Shown piece by piece: positions 18,134 through 26,480 of a stretch of 64,000 bases of DNA. A program made the position numbers and the translations under genes. The notes under the pieces are model-generated. The model was given only the letters and a program-made list of their open reading frames with translations, was not told where the DNA came from and searched no databases. Each line of letters opens with the position of its first letter. The stretch's first letter is position 1. This DNA comes from Bacteroidetes bacterium 2013_40CM_41_45 (GTDB lineage Bacteria > Bacteroidota > Bacteroidia > AKYH767-A > 2013-40CM-41-45): contig NGFH01000002.1 in assembly GCA_002215675.1 (NCBI GenBank), positions 657,887-721,886 on the forward strand, given 5' to 3'.

Positions 18134-18812
18134 AAAGAGGTTTCGCATAAATAAACCCTTCGCTTCTGAGTTCATTGAAAAGTTTTACAGCGTCCTTCTT
18201 TTTCCGGACTGCAGAAACCAGCAATTGATATTTCCGGTTTCTGCCTTTGCCAGCCGCTTTTATATACACGGAATCAATTCCGTCATCCAAGACAATGGTG
18301 CTTGCAAGGTAAAACGCATGGCGGATATTTTCTGCCTGGCACAAGCGGATGCTGTGACCGGATAATTTTTTTTCATTTCCAAAACAGTCGCGAATATCAC
18401 CATCTTTCATCAATGAATCGTCAAGGGTGGTTTCCTCAAGAATGTGCATCGGTAAAATCTTTACCAGGGCGATGCCTCCTTCATACATTCCTATTTTCAT
18501 TGCGGCTGCAACGGATAAATCAATGATACGTTTTTTACGGTACGGCCCCCTGTCGTTTATACTCACAACAACCTGCTTTTTATTTTTTTCATTCACCACC
18601 AGCACCGAGGTGCCAAACGGAAGTGTGCGGTGTGCAGCAGTAAATTCATTCTGGTCATAGATATCTCCACTGGCTGTTGTGTCGCCATGAAATTCATCGC
18701 CATAATAAGATGCCTTACCCGATTGCTGCGCAAGAGCATTTCTTTTTCGCTCCGTGCAACCTACAAAAGAAATTAAAAGAGAAAAAAAAAGTATATGGAA
18801 ATAAAATTTCAT
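18123..18812 (-). CDS. rlpA: RlpA-like lipoprotein with double-psi beta-barrel and SPOR-like C-terminus
   Basis: Lipoprotein signal (FHILFFSLLISFVGC). The DPBB domain reads GKASYYGDEFHGDTTASG, TAAHRTLPFGTSVLV and INDRGPYRKKRIIDLS, the septal lytic transglycosylase RlpA signature; the catalytic Asp equivalent lies in NDRGP. The last 45 residues (KYQLLVSAVRKKKDAVKLF, then NELRSEGF) look like a SPOR domain that binds denuded glycan. Length of 229 is slightly short for the family, with a divergent middle section. It follows a 189-residue unknown gene with an ATGA overlap, so they form one unit. Confidence 0.88.
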   Translation of the reverse strand: MKFYFHILFFSLLISFVGCTERKRNALAQQSGKASYYGDEFHGDTTASGDIYDQNEFTAAHRTLPFGTSVLVVNEKNKKQVVVSINDRGPYRKKRIIDLSVAAAMKIGMYEGGIALVKILPMHILEETTLDDSLMKDGDIRDCFGNEKKLSGHSIRLCQAENIRHAFYLASTIVLDDGIDSVYIKAAGKGRNRKYQLLVSAVRKKKDAVKLFNELRSEGFIYAKPLFTL

Positions 18813-19378
18813 GCCGTCAATCTCCGGCTCATAATAAGCTCTATACGTTCAAGCAGCTGATATGGATTATAACCGCGCCAGTTCATGTTGTTAAGCTCTC
18901 CACCCACAGCTATAAAGGAATCAATATTGGTTTTGTCGAACTCTTTAAGAATATGTTCGCGGAAATTCAGCGCAGTTATCCAGCCATCTTCTACATCCTG
19001 GAACCACTCTTCATAGTAACAGTCATCCGAGGGGTGAAAGTTAAGTACGTTTTCACCTATGAGAATAAATTTATTGATGCCTTGCCCAATCATTATTTCA
19101 GCAATGTCACGTTTCAGAAACATGATATCATTGTTCAGGCAATCGTTCCATTCACCTATAAATTCCATCACGGCAAAACCGCGTTCGTAATCGGCAAAAA
19201 GAATTTTCATGTAAAGGGTGTTGGAGCCAAAATCATCCCATTGCGGGTGTATATAAAAATTGTAAATGGTATTAGAGTACACAAACTCGCTGTACTCCCT
19301 CTCGTAAAAAGGAGAGCGCTCGTCTTCCGAGGCCACATAAAGCTCGCGCCAGTTATAGAAAGGTTCTATGTCCTGCAT
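18809..19378 (-). CDS. Conserved cytoplasmic protein of unknown function, coupled to rlpA
   Basis: 189 residues, acidic, rich in Tyr, Phe and Trp, no signal peptide or membrane segment. The N-terminus MQDIEPFYNWRELYVASEDE and the later GENVLNFHPSDDCYYEEW and NWRGYNPYQLLERIE are distinctive but belong to no family I can name. Normal codon use and the four-base overlap with the rlpA start support a real gene. Function unknown; the operon hints at a link to the cell envelope. Confidence 0.75.
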   Translation of the reverse strand: MQDIEPFYNWRELYVASEDERSPFYEREYSEFVYSNTIYNFYIHPQWDDFGSNTLYMKILFADYERGFAVMEFIGEWNDCLNNDIMFLKRDIAEIMIGQGINKFILIGENVLNFHPSDDCYYEEWFQDVEDGWITALNFREHILKEFDKTNIDSFIAVGGELNNMNWRGYNPYQLLERIELIMSRRLTA

Positions 19379-19968
19379 AATGCCTGCAAAGATACAACAG
19401 GCAAAAGCCGTGTCAAGTGAAAAAAAAATTATTCAGCAATTGTTTTTCCGGAAGCAAATTTTTTTGTATTGCTTAGGCGAGACAGACCAAAGCTTCGCCT
19501 TCGACCAGGATATAAGAGGTAAAATCAGATTTATAATTCCCTCGGCCGGGAGCACAACCTCTGTACTAATTGCTGCTTACGAGAGAAAAGAGACACCTGC
19601 ATCAGGAGATTAATGACTCGCAATATGGAGAATGTACTATCAGTTTGGCGCTCTCCACAAAGACACTTTTTCTACAAAATATTTCCCCGATGAGACGGTA
19701 AAACCTATGAACATGGCATTTTTACGAGGGAAAACACGATAAAGACCATGGCGAAGCAGCCAGGTATTGATAGAAATTTTTTGCGGTTCCATGCACAGGT
19801 TTGGCTGCCTGCGAGGATAGAATGAATGTGGCTGCCGTATACGTCAGGAATGGCGGGTAAGACAAAGCATTTCTCCTCTGAAAATATTTTTGAACAACCG
19901 TATTTCGTATTGGTATTTTAGTTTGATTTGTACTCGTAATAATTAATTAAACCAAAAACCAAAAACAA
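19379..19968. other. 590-base stretch without a recognised gene
   Basis: Lies between the minus-strand rlpA unit and the SWIB gene, so it must hold two divergent promoters. A six-base stem (AGGCGA with TCGCCT) spans about 19475-19500. I see no tRNA, no convincing coding frame, no heptanucleotide array and no known riboswitch. It is the longest gene-free stretch in the window, and an unrecognised small RNA is possible. Confidence 0.6.
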
Positions 19969-20247
19969 ATGGCTACCAAAAAATCAAAAAGCAAGCGCAA
20001 ACCCAGCGCAGCATTCATGAAGCCGATGACAATCGGTTCAGCACTACAACCGGTTGTAGGAACAAAAGCAATTCCTCGCACGGAAGTTGTAAAGAAACTC
20101 TGGGCTTACATTAAGAAGAACAATCTGCAGGATAAGAAAGAAAGACGCAACATCAATGCAGACGAGAATCTCAAGAAAGTGTTTGGCGGAAAGAAAACCG
20201 TAAGCATGTTTGAGATGACCAAACTTGTAAGCAAGCATTTGTCGTAA
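19969..20247 (+). CDS. SWIB/MDM2 domain protein
   Basis: 92 residues: a Lys/Ser-rich basic N-terminus (ATKKSKSKRKPSAAF) followed by a single SWIB fold (PMTIGSALQPVVGTKAIPRT, then VVKKLWAYIKKNNLQDKKER, ending with FEMTKLVSKHL). SWIB domains are best known from eukaryotic SWI/SNF and MDM2 proteins, and occur alone in chlamydiae and a range of environmental bacteria. The basic tail and small size suggest a nucleic-acid-associated protein. Highly expressed design is hinted at by strong terminators just downstream. Monocistronic. Confidence 0.92.
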   Translation: MATKKSKSKRKPSAAFMKPMTIGSALQPVVGTKAIPRTEVVKKLWAYIKKNNLQDKKERRNINADENLKKVFGGKKTVSMFEMTKLVSKHLS

Positions 20248-20252
20248 AAATT

Positions 20253-20280
20253 TGTCTGCCCTTGTGCAGGCATTTTTTTT
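20253..20280 (+). terminator. Rho-independent terminator of the SWIB gene
   Basis: Seven-base stem TGTCTGC/GCAGGCA (one T-G pair), loop CCTTGT, then eight T. It starts six bases after the SWIB stop codon. Confidence 0.85.
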
Positions 20281-20286
20281 AGAAGT

Positions 20287-20319
20287 AAAAGCGTTCCTGA
20301 CCGGAGCGCTTTTCTTTTT
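20287..20319. terminator. Strong bidirectional terminator between SWIB and M1 peptidase genes
   Basis: Eleven-base stem AAAAGCGTTCC with GGAGCGCTTTT (one T-G pair), loop TGACC, then TTTT-rich DNA on the plus side and AAAA on the other. It abuts the stop codon of the convergent M1 peptidase gene, so it serves both. Confidence 0.85.
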
Positions 20320-22683
20320 TCACTTCTTGCTAATAAGAATTATTTGTACCGAGGACTTGCTGCCTTTTACATTGAGCATTGCAGTGTATGTTCCCGCAGC
20401 GTAAGCGTAAGTATCCCAGTTGATAAACTGCTGGTGAGAGAAGACAGCGGTACGGTAAACCGTTTTTCCCGAAGAATCAAAAACAGAAATAGTGCCCGTC
20501 TCGCCGGGTGGTAATGAAAACTCAAGCCGGCAAATGCTGCTTGCAGGATTCGGGTATGCCTTGAGCGCAAGCTGATTTCCCGGAGGTGATAACGGACGAA
20601 CAGACGTAACTGTATAATCACGGTAGCCGAGCACATATTCTCCTTTGCGTAAAGTGTCTACACGAATGTTACCGGATTTATCAACGTGAGAACTGACAAA
20701 ATTAGTTGTGGTGTTAGGAACAACACTCCAGTTCTCACCGGCTTTCGTGCGGTAGAGAAGAACGAGGCTGTCTTCTGTTGCGGTGATTAACGTATTGTCG
20801 ATATATCCTGAATTCAGGGAAGAGGAAACAGCAGGAGTGCGTCCGTCATAAATAAAATTGGCAGCTGAAATAAAAGTGCTGTCAAACCTTCCGTCAACTT
20901 TCCAGTAATGATAATCGGACAAGCGGATGCCGGGATTGGGCAGGATGAAATCATCGGGCTTTACCCAGTTGTGCTCCATGCGCACAAACGGAGAAGACGT
21001 TCCTACCGACTGCACAATGAGCGTAACATTAGTTTCAGGAAATAAAACACTTCCTGTAGAGGTGATAGCCCGTTCGTAATCACTGATGGCATCGCTTATT
21101 TTTTCATTGCGGTCGAGGGCGATGAAATCAAATGCACCGACCAAAGCAATATGAAAGACGTTGGTTGCAGAATCAATCACAACAGAAACAGTAGTATCAT
21201 TAACTACTCCATTAGAAAAGGTAATGTCGACCGGCATGCTGTACAGGTGAGAAGCATTGCCTTTTGTTTTCTGACGTGTATAAATCCAATAATGGTCCTG
21301 CGCAGCGGAAACGTGAACAACAGAGTCAATAGAGAAATGCGGAAACCCGGGAGTAAAAATCCAGTCGTCAAAAAAGCGGGTCATATTGATGCCCGATGCA
21401 AGTGTGAGCTCATCGCGGAACTGCGCACTGGTCGCGTTACTGTATGCACGGTTGCTCATGTAGCCGTGGCATCCTATAAAAAATAAACTGTCGCCCATGT
21501 AGTTTCTAAGGGCATGTGCAAAGTCAGCGCCCTTATGATATACGGTATTGCCGTAGGTATATGCATGGGGAACATTATTCAGAGCAAAATAATTCCCATC
21601 TATGATATGAGCGAACTGAAGCACCTTCCTGTGATTGGTACGGATTGCATTCTTATAAGCAATAAGCCCATAAACTTTCTGCGTGAAAAAATATTCGTTA
21701 AACACCGCCATACCTTCGTTGAGCCACATCTCCTGTTCGCTTTCGCAGGTAACATTATCGCCCCACCACATGTGAGAAAGCTCGTGCGCCCACAGCGTTT
21801 CATAATTAAGTGTGCCATCAATAAATGCTTTGGAGATATGGATGCTTGTAGCATGTTCCATGCCTCCATAAACAACCGGAGTTGCCACATATCCTATTTT
21901 ATCCCAGCGGTAAGGCCCGTAAGCCGTGATGAACGATGAAACGGCTGTGTCAATATTTGCAAAGGTGTTAAGAGTAGCGGCAGTGTCTGAAGCAAGTACC
22001 GCCCACTGCACCGGTATTCCATTTGAAGTTCTTTGAAGTGTATAGAAAGGAGCAACAGCCATTGCAGCAAGGTAGCTGGGAATGGTTTGATTTAATTTCC
22101 AATGCCAGGTAATGGTTCCGTTTGCGTTTGCAGTGCTGCCCATGAGAATTCCGTTGCAAAATGCTTTGTAGCCGGAAGCAGTCGTAATATAAAAATCATA
22201 GAACGAGCGGTCGGTGAATTCATCAATGCAGGGAAACCAGACACGCCCGAAAGTGTGAGGGTCTTGCGAAAAAGAAACACCGAGGTTAAAAGCGTATTGT
22301 CCGCTGAAATAAAATCCGCCCCATGATGCGTCCTGCTGGGGATGCCCGTTGTAATAAACAGTCAATACAATGCTGTCATTCAGGTTGAGCAGTGCAGGTG
22401 GAGTAATACGAATAAGTGTGTCGTTGTAAGAGTAGGTGAGGGGCTGGCCATTGGAAACGATAGAATCAATATTCAGTTCAAGAAGATTAAGTATAATATT
22501 ATTTACGTTGTTCATCTTGGATGCAACCGTAAGCACGGCACTTCCCCTTATAGTTTGTGCAGCATAGTTAATGGTATCTATAGAAATACTGTAATTACGA
22601 ACTGTGATGGTATCACTAACCAAAGCATAGCAAGGCAAAGAAATTGCAGCAATAAAAATTGAAAATAGAAAACGCTTCATCAC
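20320..22683 (-). CDS. Secreted M1 family aminopeptidase with T9SS sorting domain
   Basis: Zinc aminopeptidase of the gluzincin M1 family. Signal peptide (FLFSIFIAAISLPCYA), N-terminal beta saddle, catalytic domain with HELSH and the zinc Glu 18 residues on (WLNEGMAVF), and the exopeptidase motif in the form GGMEH rather than the usual GAMEN. The C-terminal 75 residues (LKAYPNPASSICRLEFSL to the end, ending ISKK) are a type-A T9SS sorting domain, so the enzyme is exported to the surface or medium. Likely digests external protein for nutrition. 787 residues; the region between the peptidase and the sorting domain has no recognised motif. Confidence 0.93.
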   Translation of the reverse strand: MMKRFLFSIFIAAISLPCYALVSDTITVRNYSISIDTINYAAQTIRGSAVLTVASKMNNVNNIILNLLELNIDSIVSNGQPLTYSYNDTLIRITPPALLNLNDSIVLTVYYNGHPQQDASWGGFYFSGQYAFNLGVSFSQDPHTFGRVWFPCIDEFTDRSFYDFYITTASGYKAFCNGILMGSTANANGTITWHWKLNQTIPSYLAAMAVAPFYTLQRTSNGIPVQWAVLASDTAATLNTFANIDTAVSSFITAYGPYRWDKIGYVATPVVYGGMEHATSIHISKAFIDGTLNYETLWAHELSHMWWGDNVTCESEQEMWLNEGMAVFNEYFFTQKVYGLIAYKNAIRTNHRKVLQFAHIIDGNYFALNNVPHAYTYGNTVYHKGADFAHALRNYMGDSLFFIGCHGYMSNRAYSNATSAQFRDELTLASGINMTRFFDDWIFTPGFPHFSIDSVVHVSAAQDHYWIYTRQKTKGNASHLYSMPVDITFSNGVVNDTTVSVVIDSATNVFHIALVGAFDFIALDRNEKISDAISDYERAITSTGSVLFPETNVTLIVQSVGTSSPFVRMEHNWVKPDDFILPNPGIRLSDYHYWKVDGRFDSTFISAANFIYDGRTPAVSSSLNSGYIDNTLITATEDSLVLLYRTKAGENWSVVPNTTTNFVSSHVDKSGNIRVDTLRKGEYVLGYRDYTVTSVRPLSPPGNQLALKAYPNPASSICRLEFSLPPGETGTISVFDSSGKTVYRTAVFSHQQFINWDTYAYAAGTYTAMLNVKGSKSSVQIILISKK

Positions 22684-22770
22684 TAATTATTTTTTACGAA
22701 TATCCGAAATTTATAGGCAAGATCGATATTGGTTCATAAAATGAAAAATTCAAACGGCTTGGTTATTTTT

Positions 22771-22778
22771 TACTTTTG
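22771..22778 (+). promoter_or_regulatory. Promoter -7 box TACTTTTG
   Basis: Exact TAnnTTTG match, 20 bases before the ATG at 22799, the same spacing as at 7917. Confidence 0.5.
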
Positions 22779-22798
22779 CTCCCCTAAGCAATTCAATC

Positions 22799-23608
22799 AT
22801 GAAAATAAAAACTACTCTGATACTGTTTGTAATTGTATCCATTACAATCCTCTGCCAAAGCAATACCGCGTCTGCCCAATACTGTTCGCCTTCATTTTCT
22901 AATGGTTGTTTTTCATGGCGAAACCAGGCAATAACTCTTGATGCTATTAATTGGACCATCGGTGCCAACTGTTCGGATTTTGATTTTACAACTGACACCG
23001 CTTACCTGGATGCAGGTATACCTTATCCAATGACCGTTATGAATGGTGACTGGTGTGGTTGCGGTGTATGGATTGATCTCAACAATGATTTGGCTTTCGA
23101 TACAATTGAAAATTTATTCCACATGTACACGGCCAGTGCAACCAATAACTATAATTTTAACATCACTGTACCGGGCAATGTTCCCACAGGCTTTTACCGT
23201 ATGCGGGTGATTGCCGCCTGGGGCAGTGATACTTATACAAACAGCGCCAATGGTTACGGACCATGTGGCTCTTTTCAGTACGGTAACTTCAGTGACTTTA
23301 CCGTAAACGTTACTAATCTTTCGACAGAAATTGAAAAAAATAATCCCGGCACTTTGGATGTAATCAGCGTTAGTCCCAACCCTATTATAGATGAGATAAG
23401 AATCAGGATTCCGTTTCCGTATTTATCAGGAGCAGGCAATACCGAAATAAAAATCTTTAATTCATTGGGAGAAAAAGTAATTGAAAAAGCATTTTTCGCT
23501 TACGAGGAAATAATGCTTGATGCAAGAACCCTTTCAGGAGGAATTTATTTTCTTGCAGTAACTGACAAGGCGGGTAATAAAGCTACCGCAAAATTTGTAA
23601 AGGAGTAA
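22799..23608 (+). CDS. Secreted GEVED-like domain protein with T9SS sorting domain
   Basis: Signal peptide (LFVIVSITILCQSNTASAQ). The central part, with YPMTVMNGDWCGCGVWIDLN, the acidic NDLAFDTIEN and GFYRMRVIAAWG then FSDFTVNV, matches the GEVED-type beta-sandwich common in Bacteroidota surface proteins and likely calcium-dependent. Six Cys in the mature domain may form disulfides. The final 80 residues (VISVSPNPIIDEIRIRI to KFVKE) are a type-A T9SS domain. Probably a surface adhesin or carbohydrate-associated protein; no enzyme motif is visible. Confidence 0.85.
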   Translation: MKIKTTLILFVIVSITILCQSNTASAQYCSPSFSNGCFSWRNQAITLDAINWTIGANCSDFDFTTDTAYLDAGIPYPMTVMNGDWCGCGVWIDLNNDLAFDTIENLFHMYTASATNNYNFNITVPGNVPTGFYRMRVIAAWGSDTYTNSANGYGPCGSFQYGNFSDFTVNVTNLSTEIEKNNPGTLDVISVSPNPIIDEIRIRIPFPYLSGAGNTEIKIFNSLGEKVIEKAFFAYEEIMLDARTLSGGIYFLAVTDKAGNKATAKFVKE

Positions 23609-23610
23609 CC

Positions 23611-24492
23611 CTACGCAACAACTTTATTCATCACCCGCGCCATTGTGCTGCCGATTTCTGCCGGTGATTCAACCACGTTGATTCCGCATTCGCGCATGAT
23701 TTTCATTTTAGCTGCTGCTGTGTCTTCTGCGCCTCCTACAATAGCTCCGGCATGTCCCATGCGCCTTCCGGCAGGTGCGGTCTGACCTGCAATAAAACCA
23801 ACAACAGGTTTTCTGCTGTTTGCTTTTATCCAGCGCGCTGCTTCAGCTTCCAGCGTTCCACCTATTTCTCCAATCATTACGATGCCTTCCGTTTCGGAAT
23901 CATTCATAAAAAGTTCAACAGCTTCTTTTGTTGTTGTGCCTATAATCGGGTCGCCACCGATACCAATTGCTGTAGAAATTCCAAGCCCTGCTTTCACTAC
24001 CTGGTCAGCTGCTTCATAGGTAAGCGTCCCCGATTTTGAAACGATGCCTATAGTTCCCGGCTGAAAAACAAATCCCGGCATAATGCCAACTTTACATTCG
24101 CCTGCTGTAATCACCCCGGGGCAATTGGGCCCGATGAGGCGTGTTTTTTTCCCTCTAAGAAATTCTCTCACCATAATCATATCACGTATGGGAATTCCCT
24201 CGGTGATGGCGACCACCAACGCAACGCCCGTATCGGCTGCTTCCATAATGGCATCAGCAGCAAAAGCAGGAGGAACAAATACAATGGAAACATCAGCGCC
24301 TGTTTCTTTAACCGCCTGTTCAACGGTATTAAACACGGGACGGTCAAGATGTTTGGTGCCGCCTTTGCCGGGTGTAATGCCGCCTACAACACTGGTTCCA
24401 TATTCAATCATCTGCTGCGAATGAAAAGTTCCTTCGCTTCCGGTGAATCCCTGCACAATGATTTTTGAATTTTTATTTACCAAAACGCCCAT
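23611..24492 (-). CDS. sucD: Succinyl-CoA synthetase alpha subunit
   Basis: TCA-cycle enzyme subunit that carries the phosphohistidine intermediate. CoA-binding Rossmann part begins [37 protein letters not shown] and SKSGTLTYE are family strings, and the active His is in GHAGAIVGG. 293 residues is normal. The beta subunit gene (sucC) is not next to it, which is common in this phylum. Converges with the T9SS gene at 22799 with two bases between stops. Confidence 0.97.
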   Translation of the reverse strand: MGVLVNKNSKIIVQGFTGSEGTFHSQQMIEYGTSVVGGITPGKGGTKHLDRPVFNTVEQAVKETGADVSIVFVPPAFAADAIMEAADTGVALVVAITEGIPIRDMIMVREFLRGKKTRLIGPNCPGVITAGECKVGIMPGFVFQPGTIGIVSKSGTLTYEAADQVVKAGLGISTAIGIGGDPIIGTTTKEAVELFMNDSETEGIVMIGEIGGTLEAEAARWIKANSRKPVVGFIAGQTAPAGRRMGHAGAIVGGAEDTAAAKMKIMRECGINVVESPAEIGSTMARVMNKVVA

Positions 24493-24498
24493 AAATCA

Positions 24499-24533
24499 GT
24501 TATATGTTATATGTTATAAGTTATACGTTTAGC
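24499..24533. repeat. Heptanucleotide array, word GTTATAT
   Basis: Units GTTATAT, GTTATAT, GTTATAA, GTTATAC, GTTTAGC in exact phase, in the divergent gap between sucD and mnmE. Its reverse complement closely matches the arms flanking efp and the array at 58407, so these form one subfamily. Confidence 0.9.
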
Positions 24534-24571
24534 AGTGCGAAAATAACATTCTTCAGCTAGTGCATAATGGG

Positions 24572-24579
24572 TAACTTTG
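24572..24579 (+). promoter_or_regulatory. Promoter -7 box TAACTTTG, decides mnmE start
   Basis: Exact TAnnTTTG match. It lies downstream of an in-frame ATG at 24567, so transcription would begin near 24586 and only the ATG codons at 24585 or 24591 can be used. The mRNA would be almost leaderless. Confidence 0.55.
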
Positions 24580-24590
24580 CCTTCATGCCG

Positions 24591-25985
24591 ATGCGCTTCA
24601 ATAAAGACGATACCATCGTTGCCCTTGCAACTCCTGCAGGGGCTGGCGCTATTGCCGTTATCCGCCTTTCAGGAAATAAAACATTAGAAATAGCTGATAA
24701 GATTTTCAGGCTGAAAAAAAATGAAAAAAAAGTGTCTTCCCTGAAATCTCATACGGTTCATTTTGGAATAATTTATGATGGCGAACATGTAATTGATGAA
24801 GTGCTGCTTTCGGTCTTCCGTGCTCCTAATTCATATACAGGTGAAGATGTGGTTGAGATTTCCTGCCACGGCTCCACATTTATTCAGCAGAAAATTATTC
24901 AGCTTGCCTTTAAACAGGGTGCAAGAATGGCGCGGCAAGGGGAATTTACACTGCGTGCCTTTATCAACGGCAAAATGGATTTGTCGCAGGCAGAAGCGGT
25001 TGCAGACATAGTGTCGGGTAATTCAGAGGGAGCGCATCGCCTGGCAATGCAGCAAATGCGCGGAGGATATTCTGCAGATATTTCTAAAATGAGAAATGAG
25101 CTCATTCATCTTGCATCACTTGTGGAACTTGAGCTTGATTTTTCTGAAGAAGATGTGGAGTTTGCAAACAGAGAACAACTAAAGTCATTTGTCTCACATC
25201 TCATATCACACATCTCAAATCTTATTTCCTCCTTCGAATACGGCAATGCAATAAAGCAGGGAATTCCTGTGGTGATTGCAGGCAAACCGAACACCGGCAA
25301 GTCAACACTTCTGAACACATTGCTTAATGAAGAGCGTGCCATCGTAAGCCCCATTGCGGGAACAACCCGCGATACCGTGGAAGAGGAAATTACATTATCA
25401 GGAATCAAATTTCGTTTTATTGACACTGCCGGAATCCGTAACACGACGGATGCTATTGAATCCATCGGGGTAAGCCGCACTATGGAAAAAATAAACAGCA
25501 GCCCCGTGATGATTTATTTATTTGATGTGAACGAAACGACTTCTGCAACGTTAAGTGAAGAATTGAATGAACTTAAAAAGAATTCTGCAGAAAATAATTT
25601 TAAAATTTTGTTGGCAGGAAATAAGGCAGACCTTTCAACGGAAGAAAACCTGAAGAATGAGTTTAATGGAGCTGATGTTGTTTTTATTTCGGCAAAGCAC
25701 AAAACAAATATCAATACGCTGAAAGAAAAACTGTTGAGCAAAACCGGCAGGGGAGAGGGGCTGCAAAATAATTTCATCGTGACCAATGCGCGCCACGTTG
25801 CCGCTTTTGAAAATGCAAACCGTTCGTTGCAAAATGTTTTAGAAGGATTGGATAAAAAACTCTCGGGCGATTTGCTTGCGCCTCACCTCAGGAATGCATT
25901 GCAGCAGCTTGGAGAAGTAACAGGTGAAGTCACAACAGATGATTTACTTGAAAATATTTTTTCGAAGTTTTGTATCGGAAAGTGA
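24591..25985 (+). CDS. mnmE: tRNA modification GTPase MnmE
   Basis: With MnmG installs the carboxymethylaminomethyl group on wobble uridine 34 of certain tRNAs. N-terminal folate-binding domain (DDTIVALATPAGAGAIAVIR), helical domain, inserted G domain with P-loop GKPNTGKST, GTTRDT, DTAG and NKAD, and the C-terminal conserved CIGK with its Cys. The start at 24591 (MRFNKDD) or 24585 is supported by the promoter box at 24572. The helix before the G domain (SHLISHISNLISSFEYGNAI) has normal length but is encoded by a heptanucleotide array at 25190-25224. Confidence 0.96.
   Translation: MRFNKDDTIVALATPAGAGAIAVIRLSGNKTLEIADKIFRLKKNEKKVSSLKSHTVHFGIIYDGEHVIDEVLLSVFRAPNSYTGEDVVEISCHGSTFIQQKIIQLAFKQGARMARQGEFTLRAFINGKMDLSQAEAVADIVSGNSEGAHRLAMQQMRGGYSADISKMRNELIHLASLVELELDFSEEDVEFANREQLKSFVSHLISHISNLISSFEYGNAIKQGIPVVIAGKPNTGKSTLLNTLLNEERAIVSPIAGTTRDTVEEEITLSGIKFRFIDTAGIRNTTDAIESIGVSRTMEKINSSPVMIYLFDVNETTSATLSEELNELKKNSAENNFKILLAGNKADLSTEENLKNEFNGADVVFISAKHKTNINTLKEKLLSKTGRGEGLQNNFIVTNARHVAAFENANRSLQNVLEGLDKKLSGDLLAPHLRNALQQLGEVTGEVTTDDLLENIFSKFCIGK
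25190..25224. repeat. Heptanucleotide array, word CATCTCA, inside mnmE
   Basis: Units TGTCTCA, CATCTCA, TATCACA, CATCTCA, AATCTTA in exact phase, translated as Ser/His/Ile-rich helix. The protein length at this place matches the family, so if it is a repeat it replaced sequence without changing length; coincidence with an amphipathic helix cannot be excluded. Confidence 0.6.
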
Positions 25986-26011
25986 AGTGTTCAATCAAGG
26001 TCCTATAGTAG

Positions 26012-26449
26012 TCACAATGGTATTGCTTCAGGATGTGGAGTTCCTTTTCCTGTTTCGACATACGATTTTAAGCTTAGCATAAAATAAGCCCAGCGACAAT
26101 TGCAGTGCATGTAGAAATCGGTTTCATCTTTCCATCCCCGTTGTGCAAAACGAAGAATCGTTTTACTGCCCGATGGCTCCAATGCAAAGGAGAAACGAGT
26201 GCCCACCCATTGAGGATCGCCTTGTACACATTCCCATTCAAGCAACTTATTCTTCTCCAGCGAAGTTACTTTCATGTCGGGCCCTTCTTCATCACCGAAA
26301 CGGAATTTAATTATTGTTCCCGGTTTTATGCTGTCTTTAGCAATCGTATCTTCTGTCCACCACTTTCTCAAACCCTCTTCTGTAGAAAATGCCGCATAAA
26401 TTTTTTCCGGGGCTGCATAAATTTCAATACGGTGTAAAATATTTGCCAT
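26012..26449 (-). CDS. SRPBCC / AHSA1 family protein
   Basis: 145 residues with the START-like fold of the Aha1 C-terminal family: IEIYAAPEKIYAAFSTEEGL, LRKWWTED, RFGDEEGPDMKV and ETDFYMHCNCRWAYFMLSLK near the end. These small cytoplasmic proteins bind hydrophobic ligands or act in stress responses; no ligand can be named. It lies 31 bases after the methyltransferase gene stop in the same direction, so they are probably co-transcribed. Confidence 0.88.
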   Translation of the reverse strand: MANILHRIEIYAAPEKIYAAFSTEEGLRKWWTEDTIAKDSIKPGTIIKFRFGDEEGPDMKVTSLEKNKLLEWECVQGDPQWVGTRFSFALEPSGSKTILRFAQRGWKDETDFYMHCNCRWAYFMLSLKSYVETGKGTPHPEAIPL

Positions 26450-26480
26450 GAAACAAGCTTATTTTAATTCAAAACATTTT

